Assembly: GCA_963704405.1 (NCBI GenBank)
Contig: OY969903.1
Span: 2,790,001 to 2,854,000, forward strand
Direction: 5' to 3'
From: MFD01213-c1 sp963704405
GTDB lineage: Bacteria > Planctomycetota > Phycisphaerae > Tepidisphaerales > Tepidisphaeraceae
DNA length: 64,000 nucleotides
Shown here: positions 34,638 through 44,258 of the stretch, piece by piece
How the letters are laid out: each line of letters starts with the position of its first letter
How positions within the stretch are numbered: position 1 is the stretch's first letter
Notes under the pieces: generated by a model
The model's database searches: none
Told to the model about the DNA's origin: nothing
The model's input: the letters and a program-made list of their open reading frames with translations, nothing else
Position numbers and translations under genes: made by a program

Positions 34638-37262
34638 TCATCGAGCGGCGGCGGATTCTTTTTTGCGCTTCGCAGGGCGCTTGGCCAGGGATTTCACGGG
34701 TGCGGCATGCGCTTTGGCGCGGCCATTGGTTCCTTTTATCGCCGGGCCTAAGGCAATTTTCAGAACCTCGTCGACGTTTTCGACAAAGTGAAATTTCAAA
34801 TGCTCCTTCACTTCCTGCGGGAGATCGGGGAGATCCTTTTCATTACGCTTGGGGACGATGACTTCGCGGATTCCCGCGCGAAGGGCGGCCAGGGTTTTTT
34901 CCTTGAGACCGCCGATGGGAAGAACGAGCCCGCGAAGCGTGATCTCGCCGGTCATGGCGACGTCGGCGCGGACGGGTTTGTTGAGCATGAGCGACGCAAG
35001 GCTGGTGAACATCGCGGTGCCGGCGCTGGGGCCATCCTTGGGGATTGCGCCGGCGGGGACATGGATGTGGATGTCAGTATCAGCCAAGAGCTTTGGATCG
35101 ATCCCCATCTGATCGGCGCGCGAGCGAACGAGTGTGTAGGCGGCGGTGGCAGATTCTTTCATCACGTCACCGATCTGACCGGTGAGGGTGATGTTGCCGC
35201 GGCCGGGGACGCGGCTGGATTCGATGAAAAGAATTTCACCGCCGACGGGTGTGTAGGCCATTCCGGTGGCGACACCGGCAATGCTTGTGCGCTGAGCGAG
35301 TTCTGGCTCGAAACGACGGGGGCCGAGGGTTTTTTCGACGTAGGGGCGATCGACCGTGACTTTTTCGGAACCGCCGCTGACAATCTCGGCGGCGATTGCT
35401 CGGGCAACAGAACCGATGCTGCGCTCCAGGTTGCGCACTCCCGCTTCGCGCGTGTAGCTTTCGATGATATCTTTGATTGCGGGATCTTGAAATTTCGCCT
35501 GCCTGGGCATCAGGCCATTGGCGTCCATCTGGCGCGGAACGAGATAGGTCTTGGCGATGTGGAGCTTGTCGTTCTGGGTATAGCCGGGGATTTCGATCAC
35601 TTCCATGCGATCGCGCAAGGGGCCGGGCACAGGGTCCATGCTGTTGGCGGTGGCGATGAAAAGGACTTTGCTGAGATCGAACGGCACATCCAGATAATGA
35701 TCTGTGAAGGTGTGGTTTTGTGCGGGATCGAGAACTTCGAGCAAAGCGCTGGCGGGGTCGCCGCGGAAGTCTGCGCCGAGCTTGTCGATCTCGTCGAGCA
35801 TCATGACGGGGTTGCGCGTGCCGGCTTTGCGCAGCTCGGCGATGATGCGGCCGGGCATGGAACCGATGTAGGTCCGGCGATGGCCGCGGATGTCGGCCTC
35901 GTCGCGAACACCACCGAGCGCGACGCGGATGAAATTGCGGCCCATGGCTTCGGCGATCGATTTGCCCAGGGAGGTTTTGCCCACACCCGGCGGACCGACA
36001 AAGCAGAGAATCGCGCCGGCGCCACCCACGCTTTCTTCACCCGTGTTGCCGTCGATCGCTTTATCTTCGGGTGGCGGAACCTGGTCGCTTTGCGGCCGCT
36101 GGGTCGCCAGCGCCTGGTCCGCGGCTTTCTTCAGGAGCGAGGCCTTGGCATTGCGGTCACGCTTGAGCTTGAGCACGGCCAGATATTCAATGATGCGGCG
36201 TTTGACCTTATCGAGATCGAAATGATCGCGATCAAGAATTTTGCGCGCTTCGATCAAATCCAGCTTGTCGGCGGTGGTGATGGCCCAGGGGAGTTCGCTG
36301 ACGATCTGGAGCCATGTGCGGATGACGCCATATTCCGGGCTGGCGCTGGGAATGGATTCCAGGCGGCCCAGTTCCCGGTTGGCCTCCTTCATCACATTTT
36401 CAGGAAGCTTGGCGGCTTCGAGCTTGGTGCGGAGCTGGTCGATTTCGCTGCCACCGCCCGGTCCGCCTTCGGCTTCGCCGAGCTCTTTGCGGATGGCTTT
36501 GAGCTGTTCCTGCAGGTAATAGCGGCGCTGGCTCTTGTCGATATTTTCCTTCACCTGCGATTGGATCTTGTTCTGAAGCTCCAGCACATCGAGTTGTGTC
36601 GCAAGACGGGTGGCGATGAGACGCAGCCGCTTTTCGACGTCCAGCTCTTCGAGCATGCGCTGTTTTTCAAGCGTGTCGGCCTGCAAATTCGCAGCAAGGA
36701 AATCCGCCAGCGCCGATGGTTGCGTAATGCTGGCCAACACTTGCGCGGCTTCGTCGGGAGTGTTCGGGGATAACTCAATCACACGGTTCGCCTGCTGACG
36801 AATCGAAGCGATCAAGGCATCAAGCCCCGGACCGGGTTCAAGCGTATCTTCGAGCACTTCAATTTCACCAACGGCGAACGGTTCGGTTTGCTTTAGATTT
36901 TGGAGGCGGAAACGGGTTAGGCCGTGGACGATAATCGATTGGTTGCCGTCGGGCAGCTTGAAGAGCTTGAGGATCATGCAGGCGACGCCGACCGGATAAA
37001 GATCTTCAAATTGCGGGTCTTCGGTTTCGGCATTGCGCTGGGTGACGACACCGATGATTTTCTCGCCGGGCATGACTTCATCGAGCAGGTTCTTGCTCTT
37101 TTGGCGGCCCACATTCAGAGGCATCACCGTGCCGGGGAAAACCACAATGTTGCGGATCGGCAGGATCGGCAGCGTGTTGGGAATAGTCAGCTTCTGCCCG
37201 TTAGTGCCCGTGCGGATCACGGTGGCGGCTGATGAGCGTTCAATGATTTGAGACTCGGACAT
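34638..37262 (-). CDS. lon: ATP-dependent protease Lon
   Basis: The 874-residue protein has the LON substrate-binding domain at the N-terminus (TLPILPIRNIVVFPGTVMPL), a AAA+ module with Walker A GPPGVGKTSLGKSIA and Walker B VMMLDEIDKL, and the serine protease domain with catalytic DGPSAGTAMF (Ser) and GGLKEKTLAALRAG (Lys). It degrades misfolded and regulatory proteins in the cytoplasm. The C-terminal basic tail (KSLAKRPAKRKKESAAAR) is an extra extension of about 25 residues. The adjacent hsp20 and this gene form a protein quality control pair on the same strand. A 661-codon frame on the other strand is an antisense artefact. Confidence 0.96.
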   Translation of the reverse strand: MSESQIIERSSAATVIRTGTNGQKLTIPNTLPILPIRNIVVFPGTVMPLNVGRQKSKNLLDEVMPGEKIIGVVTQRNAETEDPQFEDLYPVGVACMILKLFKLPDGNQSIIVHGLTRFRLQNLKQTEPFAVGEIEVLEDTLEPGPGLDALIASIRQQANRVIELSPNTPDEAAQVLASITQPSALADFLAANLQADTLEKQRMLEELDVEKRLRLIATRLATQLDVLELQNKIQSQVKENIDKSQRRYYLQEQLKAIRKELGEAEGGPGGGSEIDQLRTKLEAAKLPENVMKEANRELGRLESIPSASPEYGVIRTWLQIVSELPWAITTADKLDLIEARKILDRDHFDLDKVKRRIIEYLAVLKLKRDRNAKASLLKKAADQALATQRPQSDQVPPPEDKAIDGNTGEESVGGAGAILCFVGPPGVGKTSLGKSIAEAMGRNFIRVALGGVRDEADIRGHRRTYIGSMPGRIIAELRKAGTRNPVMMLDEIDKLGADFRGDPASALLEVLDPAQNHTFTDHYLDVPFDLSKVLFIATANSMDPVPGPLRDRMEVIEIPGYTQNDKLHIAKTYLVPRQMDANGLMPRQAKFQDPAIKDIIESYTREAGVRNLERSIGSVARAIAAEIVSGGSEKVTVDRPYVEKTLGPRRFEPELAQRTSIAGVATGMAYTPVGGEILFIESSRVPGRGNITLTGQIGDVMKESATAAYTLVRSRADQMGIDPKLLADTDIHIHVPAGAIPKDGPSAGTAMFTSLASLMLNKPVRADVAMTGEITLRGLVLPIGGLKEKTLAALRAGIREVIVPKRNEKDLPDLPQEVKEHLKFHFVENVDEVLKIALGPAIKGTNGRAKAHAAPVKSLAKRPAKRKKESAAAR

Positions 37263-37308
37263 TTTCAGGAGTCCTTTTTAATTGTCAGTGTTCCGTGGCC
37301 CCTCGCCC

Positions 37309-37351
37309 GTTGCTCAGAAGGACATCTCGGTGTTTTTCTGATCTGAGCAAC
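37309..37351 (-). repeat. Hairpin between hsp20 and lon (GTTGCTCAGA / TCTGAGCAAC)
   Basis: Perfect 10-bp arms at 37309-37318 and 37342-37351 are separated by 23 nt containing TTTTT. The downstream text CAGACAACGGATAA is identical to 41271-41284 before ileS, so this may belong to a dispersed repeat family. It could terminate hsp20 transcription or separate it from lon. Confidence 0.55.
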
Positions 37352-37389
37352 AGACAACGGATAAAGATAATGGACATTCTTTTCTTCCA

Positions 37390-37851
37390 TCACCTTTTCG
37401 GTATCTCGATCCACAGCATTCCATTGCGATAGTGCGCTTCAATTTTCTCTTTGAGAACATGTTCGGGGAGTTCGACTTCGCGGAAAAAAGTCGCCATGGT
37501 CGATTTCCATGACGTGAACGCGGAGCTTGCCGCGCTCGGCGGAAGCGGCGGCGTGGGCAGTGGGGGGTTCGTCGTAGCTGGGAACTTCGCGCGCCCGCGG
37601 ATCGACAGGCGGCTGTCGATGAGTTCCAGGTCAATCTTTTCCTTGTCTACTCCGGCCAGATCGACACAGACGAGGTACGTGTCTTCTGTCTCATATAGAT
37701 TGACATTGGGGGCCCACGTGTCGTTGGGGCGGAAGTTGTAATACCCCTTCTGCATCTGCTCGACGATCTTGTTCACGTTCCGGCTGATGTGCTGGAAGGG
37801 GTGTTCCGGTCCGGTTTCAATTGGCATCGCGATCTCCACAAACTCAGGCAT
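37390..37851 (-). CDS. Hsp20/alpha-crystallin small heat shock protein with internal compensating frameshifts
   Basis: The frame is open for 153 residues and both ends match Hsp20: WAPNVNLYETEDTYLVCVDLAGVDKEKIDLELIDSRLSIRG at the start of the alpha-crystallin domain and FFREVELPEHVLKEKIEAHYRNGMLWIEIPK at the end. In between (about residues 86-120) the text is low-complexity (PPLPTPPLPPSAAS) and does not fit. A different frame there reads EVPSYDEPPTAHAAASAERGKLRVHVMEIDHGD, which does. One missing base near 37594-37596 (CCC) and one extra A in the A6 at 37484-37489 cancel, keeping the length. It prevents protein aggregation under stress. Whether the product as written is functional is doubtful. 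Confidence 0.85.
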   Translation of the reverse strand: MPEFVEIAMPIETGPEHPFQHISRNVNKIVEQMQKGYYNFRPNDTWAPNVNLYETEDTYLVCVDLAGVDKEKIDLELIDSRLSIRGRAKFPATTNPPLPTPPLPPSAASSAFTSWKSTMATFFREVELPEHVLKEKIEAHYRNGMLWIEIPKR

Positions 37852-38142
37852 CTCTTCAGTTTGGCGAATCGTTGCTTAAACGTGCGAGACATCATAGACA
37901 TGCCAACAGCAGGGGGGTAGGCCGAATCCGCCTGTCGTCGAAAGCATTTTCTTCGTGAATGACGGTATCACGATGTTTTTACCGGAGGAGTATTTGGCGA
38001 AATCCATCCTGGTTGGGTACATTAAAGTTCGGATTCCGTTAAGTAAGAGCATCTAACCCAACCTCCCGCGCGTCGAAGTCCACCAGCGACTGCCCAAGGT
38101 GGGGTTAGAGGCTCCAAGGAGTTCCGACAGGATGGAGCCGTT

Positions 38143-39516
38143 ATGGAATATGTATTCGGCGCGGCGGGATTATTGATCGCGGCGGTGATCGCGTACCTGG
38201 TGGCGGATCGCCGGGCCCGCGGCGGGACAGATGAACTTCGGAGCGCTCTGGCGGCAGCCGAGCAGCGCGCGGCGGGGCTGGCATCGCAATTTGATAAGCA
38301 ATCAGCCGAGACCGGTGAACTGCGGGCACAGTTATCGGCGGCGGAAAAAAACGCCGCGGGGCTGGCCGCCCAGGTTGAATCCGCCCGGCAAAATCTGGCT
38401 GATCAACGCAAGCTTCTGGACGATGCTAACGAGCAACTGCGGCGGGCGTTTGCAACAGTATCCGCCGAGGCGCTGGCGAAAAATAACGAGGCGTTTTTGC
38501 ACCTGGCCAAGGAGCGGTTTGCCGCGATTTCCGCAGAGGCTGCGGGGACGCTGGAGCAGCGGAAAGCGCAGATTGAAGGGCTGCTGAAGCCGATGCAGGA
38601 AGTGCTGACGCAGTATCAATCCCGGCTGGGGGATATCGAAAAATCGCGGGTTGAATCGTACAGCATGCTTCGCGAGCAACTGGGGGTGTTGGCCGAAACG
38701 CAGCGGACGCTGAATACGCAGACGTATGAATTGGTGAGTGCGCTGCGCCGCCCGCAGACGCGCGGGCAGTGGGGGGAAGTGACGCTTCGTCGATTGGTGG
38801 AATTGGCGGGAATGAGCGCGCGATGCGATTTTACCGAGCAGGCATCGGTCAATACCGAAGACGGCAAGCAGCGGCCTGATATGGTGGTGAATTTGCCGGG
38901 GGATCGGACAATCGTAATTGATTGCAAGGCTTCGCTGGATGCATTCCTGGATGCAACAGCGGCGGCGGATGATGATGCACGCAAAGTTTGTCTGCAGCGG
39001 CATTGCCAGCAGGTGAAACTGCGGGCCAGAGAACTGGCGGCCAAAAGCTATTGGACGCAGTTCAAACGGTCGCCGGAATTTGTCATTATGTTTTTGCCGG
39101 GGGAAGCATTTCTATATGCGGCGATTGAGCAGGATGGATCGATCATTGAAGACACATTGAAAAGCCGAGTGATCATCGCCACGCCGACGACGCTGATGGC
39201 CTTGCTGCGGGCAATTGAGTTTGGCTGGCGGCAGGAAGAGGTCACGCACAACGCCGAAGAAATCCGCAAGCATGGAAAGGATTTGTACGACCGGATCGCG
39301 GTGGTGGCGGGGCATTTTGCGAAGCTGGGATCGAATCTGGAGTCAGCCGTGGGGGCGTATAACACGACGCTGGCGTCGCTGGAGACGCGCGTCCTGGTGA
39401 CAGCGCGGAAGATCAGTGAACTTGGCGCGCGGTCGGATAAGGAATTGCCGGAGCCGGAGGTGGTGGACGTGCGGGCCAGAGAGGTTTCTTCGGCATTGCA
39501 GACAGTAGTCGAATAG
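38143..39516 (+). CDS. rmuC: DNA recombination protein RmuC
   Basis: The 457-residue protein has an N-terminal transmembrane anchor (VFGAAGLLIAAVIAYLVADR), a long coiled coil (about 30-130) and the RmuC catalytic-like core GQWGEVTLRRLVELAGMSARCDF, DMVVNLPGDRTIVIDCKASLDAFL, MFLPGEAFLYAAIEQD and VIIATPTTLMALLRAIEFGWRQEE. RmuC is thought to restrict DNA inversions at short inverted repeats and has a nuclease-like fold. ATG 38143 follows GGAG at suitable spacing. It is divergent from hsp20, with 291 bp of intergenic DNA between them that I cannot assign. Confidence 0.92.
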   Translation: MEYVFGAAGLLIAAVIAYLVADRRARGGTDELRSALAAAEQRAAGLASQFDKQSAETGELRAQLSAAEKNAAGLAAQVESARQNLADQRKLLDDANEQLRRAFATVSAEALAKNNEAFLHLAKERFAAISAEAAGTLEQRKAQIEGLLKPMQEVLTQYQSRLGDIEKSRVESYSMLREQLGVLAETQRTLNTQTYELVSALRRPQTRGQWGEVTLRRLVELAGMSARCDFTEQASVNTEDGKQRPDMVVNLPGDRTIVIDCKASLDAFLDATAAADDDARKVCLQRHCQQVKLRARELAAKSYWTQFKRSPEFVIMFLPGEAFLYAAIEQDGSIIEDTLKSRVIIATPTTLMALLRAIEFGWRQEEVTHNAEEIRKHGKDLYDRIAVVAGHFAKLGSNLESAVGAYNTTLASLETRVLVTARKISELGARSDKELPEPEVVDVRAREVSSALQTVVE

Positions 39517-39631
39517 GCAGCGCAGCGGCGAAGCGCCCGTTGGAGGTTTGACTTTGCATTTTCGACCGATACGATCCCAATCTAATGAAACCCCAGAGCA
39601 TCATTCGAATGATTAGCCACTCGCAACTTTC

Positions 39632-39701
39632 CCGTCGCGGTTAGGGTTTCCCGTTATCTGGTAAAAATGACGACCCTGAGGCGACGGCCTTGGGGTTTTT
39701 T
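39632..39701 (+). terminator. Intrinsic terminator-like leader hairpin before the MATE gene
   Basis: CCGTCGC (39632-39638) pairs with GCGACGG (39681-39687) and AGGGT (39643-39647) with ACCCT (39673-39677), followed by GGGG and T6 at 39696-39701. It lies between rmuC and the MATE start at 39718. It overlaps the alternative ATG at 39667, which argues against that start. It either terminates rmuC transcription or is an attenuator of the exporter gene. Confidence 0.65.
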
Positions 39702-39717
39702 GTTTGGTGGATTCGTC

Positions 39718-41211
39718 ATGGCGGATGCGGTGAACATAATAAACTCAGACGGCCCAACAGGAGCCATCCATGGCGCGGGGGCCGATCATGCGCGGCCGTT
39801 GCTGGAATTGCTTTATCTGGCCGCCCCTACCGTTGCGCAGATGGGTTCTTATACCCTGATGCAGTTTATCGACACGTGGATTCTGGCGAATGCGAATACG
39901 GCCGAGGGCGTTGTCGCGCCGACGGCGGCGGCAAACGCCGGCATCCTCGCGTTTGCGGCAATCAGTTTGGGAATGGGGGTGATGTTTGTCGTCAATACGC
40001 TGGTGAGCCAGGCTTATGGCCGAAAAGATTTAACCCAATGTGGGCAATTTCTATGGCAGGGGATTTGGTTTGGGGTGCTTTTTTCAGTGGCGCTGCTGCC
40101 TTTGGTGATCTTAGCGCCGCATGTGTTTATATCGCTCGGACACGAGCCGCTGCTGGCGAGGCTTGAGGGAACGTATATTCGCATTGTGCTGGGTGCGTCG
40201 GTTTTGAAACTGGTGACGACGGCCTTCGAGCAGTTTTTTCTCGGTATCAATCGTCCGGCGGCAGTGGCGATCGCAACCGCCGTGGGTGTTATCGTCAACG
40301 CAGTGGCGGCGTGGGTTCTCGTCATGGGACGCCTTGGTGTGCATCCGATGAGCGTGGCAGGATCGGCCATCGCGCAGAATATTGGCGTCGGCACGGAGCT
40401 GGCCATCGTCGCGTTGTTTGCCTCGATGCCATTTGTTCGGCGAACTTATTCGCTGCGCAATTGGCGATGGCGAGCCGATCAAATGCTGACCTTGATGAAG
40501 GTGGGTTTGCCTGCCGGTTTGCAGGTGATTGCGGACGTGCTTGCGTGGTCGGCATTCTCGATGTGGGTGATGGCCGCCTTCAGCACCACCGCGATGGCGG
40601 CGAATATTTTTGTGTTCCGTTACATGTCCGTCAGCTTTATGCCGGCGTTTGGGATCAGCGTGGCGGTTACGGCGCTCGTCGGGCGCTATATCGGGATGGG
40701 CCGGCATGATCTGGCGGTTAAACGGGCAAACCTCGGTTTTGCCGTCACGGCGACATACATGGCCGCGTGCGGCCTGGTGTTCTTTTTGTTTCGGCGGCAA
40801 TTGATCGGGCTCTTTACGACCGACCCAAATGTGCTGGCGATCGGCGCGAAGCTGCTGATCTTCGCCGCCGTCTATCAGTTGTTTGATGCGATGTACATTG
40901 TTTACAACGGGGCGTTGCGGGGCGCCGGCGATACGCTGGTGCCCGCCGTCGCAACCGGCGTATTGTGCTGGAGCATCACGGTCCTTGGGGGATATCTTGT
41001 GGCGCGGACGTGGCCGCGGCTGGGGCCGGCGGGGCCTTGGACAGCCGCGACGTGTTATGGCGGGATCCTCGGCATTTTTATGCTGGCCAGGTTTGCAAAG
41101 GGCCGCTGGAAACAGATTCGGCTGGGTGGCCACTCCTCACCCTCGCAGTCGAAACAGGATTCGTCTAAATTGTCCGGCTCCGGCGAGCCCAGTCGAGCCG
41201 TGGTCAGTTAA
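39718..41211 (+). CDS. MATE family multidrug/toxin efflux transporter
   Basis: The protein of about 497 residues has twelve transmembrane helices arranged in two MATE repeats. Typical stretches are LLELLYLAAPTVAQMGSYTLMQFIDTWILAN, LVSQAYGRKDLTQCGQFLWQGIW and LPAGLQVIADVLAWSAFSMWVMAAF, which are the matched starts of the halves. MATE proteins extrude drugs or metabolites by Na+ or H+ antiport. The start at 39718 (GGTGG upstream) is preferred because an in-frame ATG at 39667 sits inside a terminator-like hairpin. The C-terminal Ser/Gly-rich tail is short and probably cytoplasmic. Confidence 0.9.
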   Translation: MADAVNIINSDGPTGAIHGAGADHARPLLELLYLAAPTVAQMGSYTLMQFIDTWILANANTAEGVVAPTAAANAGILAFAAISLGMGVMFVVNTLVSQAYGRKDLTQCGQFLWQGIWFGVLFSVALLPLVILAPHVFISLGHEPLLARLEGTYIRIVLGASVLKLVTTAFEQFFLGINRPAAVAIATAVGVIVNAVAAWVLVMGRLGVHPMSVAGSAIAQNIGVGTELAIVALFASMPFVRRTYSLRNWRWRADQMLTLMKVGLPAGLQVIADVLAWSAFSMWVMAAFSTTAMAANIFVFRYMSVSFMPAFGISVAVTALVGRYIGMGRHDLAVKRANLGFAVTATYMAACGLVFFLFRRQLIGLFTTDPNVLAIGAKLLIFAAVYQLFDAMYIVYNGALRGAGDTLVPAVATGVLCWSITVLGGYLVARTWPRLGPAGPWTAATCYGGILGIFMLARFAKGRWKQIRLGGHSSPSQSKQDSSKLSGSGEPSRAVVS

Positions 41212-41304
41212 TTGGTTCGTGGTCAGTGGTCCGTTGTCCATTGCTGGAATGAGCAGCGGTCCATTTAAACCAGACAACGGATAACCGACGACGGACAATG
41301 GATA
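41200..41304 (+). repeat. Repetitive intergenic sequence before ileS (GTGGTCAGT / CAGACAACGGATAA family)
   Basis: GTGGTCAGT occurs twice in tandem (about 41200 and 41219), followed by GGTCCGTTGTCCATTG and later CAGACAACGGATAA and GGACAATGG, which are partly complementary to it. The 14-mer at 41271-41284 is identical to 37351-37364, and TGTGGTCCGTTG-like text occurs at 20058. It reads as a low-copy dispersed repeat sitting just upstream of genes. Confidence 0.5.
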
Positions 41305-44212
41305 AAAAAATGTCAACCGAAACACCACCACCGGCTGCGAAGAAGAATTATAAGCAGACGCTGAATCTGCCGCAGACGGCGTTTGCGATGGAGGCTAAGC
41401 TCGTGCAGAACGAGCCGAAGCGATTGGCCGAGTGGGAAGAAGCGCGGCTGTATGAAAAGATCCAGACAGCGCGGGCGAGCAGCCCCAAAGGCAAGTGGGT
41501 ATTGCATGATGGGCCGCCGTTCGCCAACGGCGACATTCATATCGGTCATTTGATCAACAAAACGCTGAAGGATGTCATCATCCGCTTCCGCACGATGGAA
41601 GGATATCAAACGCCGTATGTGCCGGGCTGGGATTGCCACGGCCTGCCGATCGAGCACAAGATCCAGGAGGAGATCAAGAAGGAAGGCAAAAACATCCGTG
41701 AGATGAGCGTAGTCGAGGTGCGCCAGCGCTGTTTTGAATATGCGGCGAAGTATGCCGCCGTGCAGTGCGAACAGTTCAAGCGGCTGGGCATTCTTGGCGA
41801 GTGGCAGAATCCATATCTGACGATGAAACCGCAGTATGAAGCGGGCACGCTGGAAGTATTTGCCAAGTTTATCGAGGCGGGGCTGGTGTATCGGAAACTC
41901 AAGCCCGTGCCCTGGTCAATTGCCAATCAGACGGCGCTGGCGGATGCGGAGCTGGAATATCAAGACGTGAAGGATCAGAGCGTTTATGTGGAATTCCAAC
42001 TCGATCCGGCCGGCGCGCTGCGCAAGAGTTCTCTGTCCCGGCATATCTGCTTGTGTGGACGACCACTCCATGGACACTCCCCGCCAATCTCGCGGTGGCG
42101 GCGGGGCCGAAGGTTTCGTACGCAGTTATTGCGTACGAAAAGGATGGGCAGAACCGGGTTGGAATCGTCGCCGCAGAGTTGGCGTCGCGCGTGTTTGAGA
42201 ATCGGCCGGGCGTTACGAAGCGGGACCGAGTGCCGGGCGTCGCATTCACCGGGGAAGATCTCGCCAAGCGCGGCGTGACTTACCTTCATCCATTGAAGGA
42301 CTACAAGGGGCGGATTGTTCTGGCCGACTATGTGACCACGACCGATGGCACAGGACTGGTTCACACCGCGCCAGGTCATGGTGAAGATGACTATGAAACC
42401 GGTATCCGCGAAGGGCTCGACGTCTACAGCCCTGTGCTGGCGAACGGTCGCTTCGACGACACGGTCCCCGAATGGCTCCGCGGCAAGAACGTTCTGAAGG
42501 AAGGCAATCCGCTCATCATCCAGCATCTGAAAGATCAGCACGTACTGCTGGCCGAGGAAACGATCACGCACAGCTATCCCCACGATTGGCGGAGCAAGAC
42601 GCCGATCATCTTCCGGGCGACAGAGCAGTGGTTTGTGGCGATGGATAAGCCGTTTAAGGTGCCGGGGGAAAGCGGCGAGCCTCGCTCGTTGCGGGTACGT
42701 GCTCAGCAGGTCGTATCCGACGGCGTTTCATTTGTTCCGGCGTGGGGGCAGGCGCGGATGAAAGGGATGCTTGAATCGCGGCCGGATTGGTGCATCTCGC
42801 GGCAGCGTGCATGGGGATTGCCGATCCCGGTGTTTTATAATGAAAAGGGCGAGTCCCTGCTGACTCCCGAATCCGTACGCGCGGTGGCGAAGCGATTTGA
42901 AGAAAAGGGCTCGGAAGTCTGGTTTACGGAAACGCCGACGGAACTACTGAGCTGCGACCAGACCGCGTGTCCCATTCACTTTGGCGATGTGTCCAAGCTT
43001 CGCAAGGAAAAGGACATCTTCGATGTCTGGTTTGAATCGGGCAGCTCGTGGCATGCGGTGCTTCAGGCGCGGTCTTATCTGCATTTCCCGGCGGACCTTT
43101 ATCTGGAAGGCTCGGACCAGCACCGCGGATGGTTCCAGTTGTCATTGCTTCCATCGCTGGGCGCGACGGGACGGCCGCCGTTTAAGCAGGTGCTGACGCA
43201 TGGGTTTGTGGTGAAGCCGGATGGCACGAAGGTCAGCAAGAGCGACAAGGAATATGTCAAAGCGGTTGATGAGATCAACCGCCACGGCGCCGATGTGCTG
43301 CGGCTCTGGTGCTGCAGCGTCGATTATCAGAATGATATCCCCGCCAGCCCTAAGGCGCTTCAGGAGTTCGGAGATAAATATCGCAAGATCCGCAACACGG
43401 TGCGGTATCTGCTGAGCAACCTGTATGACTTCAATGGCCGCACGCAGAGCGTGCCAATCCCGACGAACAGCCTGGATGGCTGGGCGATCGATCAGCTTGA
43501 TACGCTGATCGCGGAAGTGAAAGGCGCATACGACGCGTATCAGTTGCATCGCGTGTTTCGATTGCTGCACGATTTCTGTTCCGTGCAGATCAGCGCGATT
43601 TATGGCAATGCGATGAAAGACCGCCTCTATTGCGAGCGGCCTGATTCCCCGCTGCGGCGGCGATGCCAGACCGTGATGTACAAAATCGTCATCGCGCTGA
43701 CCAAGCTGCTGTCGCCGATACTGGTGTTCACCGCTGACGAAGCGTGGGAGCACATCCCGCATAAGCCAGATGGCGAAGCAGATCTGGCGAGCATCCACCT
43801 GGCGCTTTTACCTGAGCCTTCCGGCCAGCCTGTCACCGATGACGTGCGCGAGGAGTGGAATCTGCTCATGCAGCTTCGCGACGTAGCTCTATCGCAACTG
43901 GACGCGCTGAAGAAAGAAGCGGGCTTGAACAAGGCGCTGGACGCCGAAGTGGTTTATCACGTCGGCGACAACGGCATCCGCCGCCGGTTGCAGGCGTACG
44001 GCGCGGATTTGGAAGATATTGTGGGCACGGGCCATCACGCGTTTGCGGAAGATGGCGCCGCTCATCCGGCGGCGGTGAAGGTGTTTGATACGCGGAATAA
44101 ATACGCCGCCTGCGCTCGTAGCTGGAAGCGGCGGCCGGATGTGGGCCAGGACGCGGAGCATCCGGATTTGAGTCTGCGTGATGCAGATGCCGTGAGAACG
44201 ATTGGCGCATAA
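41298..44212 (+). CDS. ileS: Isoleucyl-tRNA synthetase, frameshifted
   Basis: The N-terminal frame (from ATG 41298) has the class I signature PPFANGDIHIGHLINK and ends out of frame after ALRKSSLS. The C-terminal frame picks up at PAYLLVWTTTPWTLPANLA and carries the CP1 editing domain, WFESGSSWHAVL, and the KVSKS loop (KMSKS-type). One C added to CCC at 42037-42039 joins them, giving 971 residues, the usual bacterial length. The C-terminal zinc ribbon is degenerate: ACARSW and PDLSLRDADAV retain only one of four cysteines. It charges tRNA-Ile in the cytoplasm and is essential. A second in-frame ATG at 41310 is possible. Confidence 0.93.
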
Positions 44213-44258
44213 CGTCGAATGTTAAAGTTTTTGAAACTACGCAGAGGCGGTTTAACTT

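Noticed and set aside
34788..36773. 661-codon open frame on the + strand antisense to lon
   Set aside because: It is an antisense shadow of lon caused by GC-rich codon use; it has no motifs and no ribosome-binding site.
39667..39717. Start of the MATE protein at ATG 39667
   Set aside because: The codons up to 39717 lie in a terminator-type hairpin and T-tract and encode LRRRPWGFLFGGF, unlike MATE N-termini.
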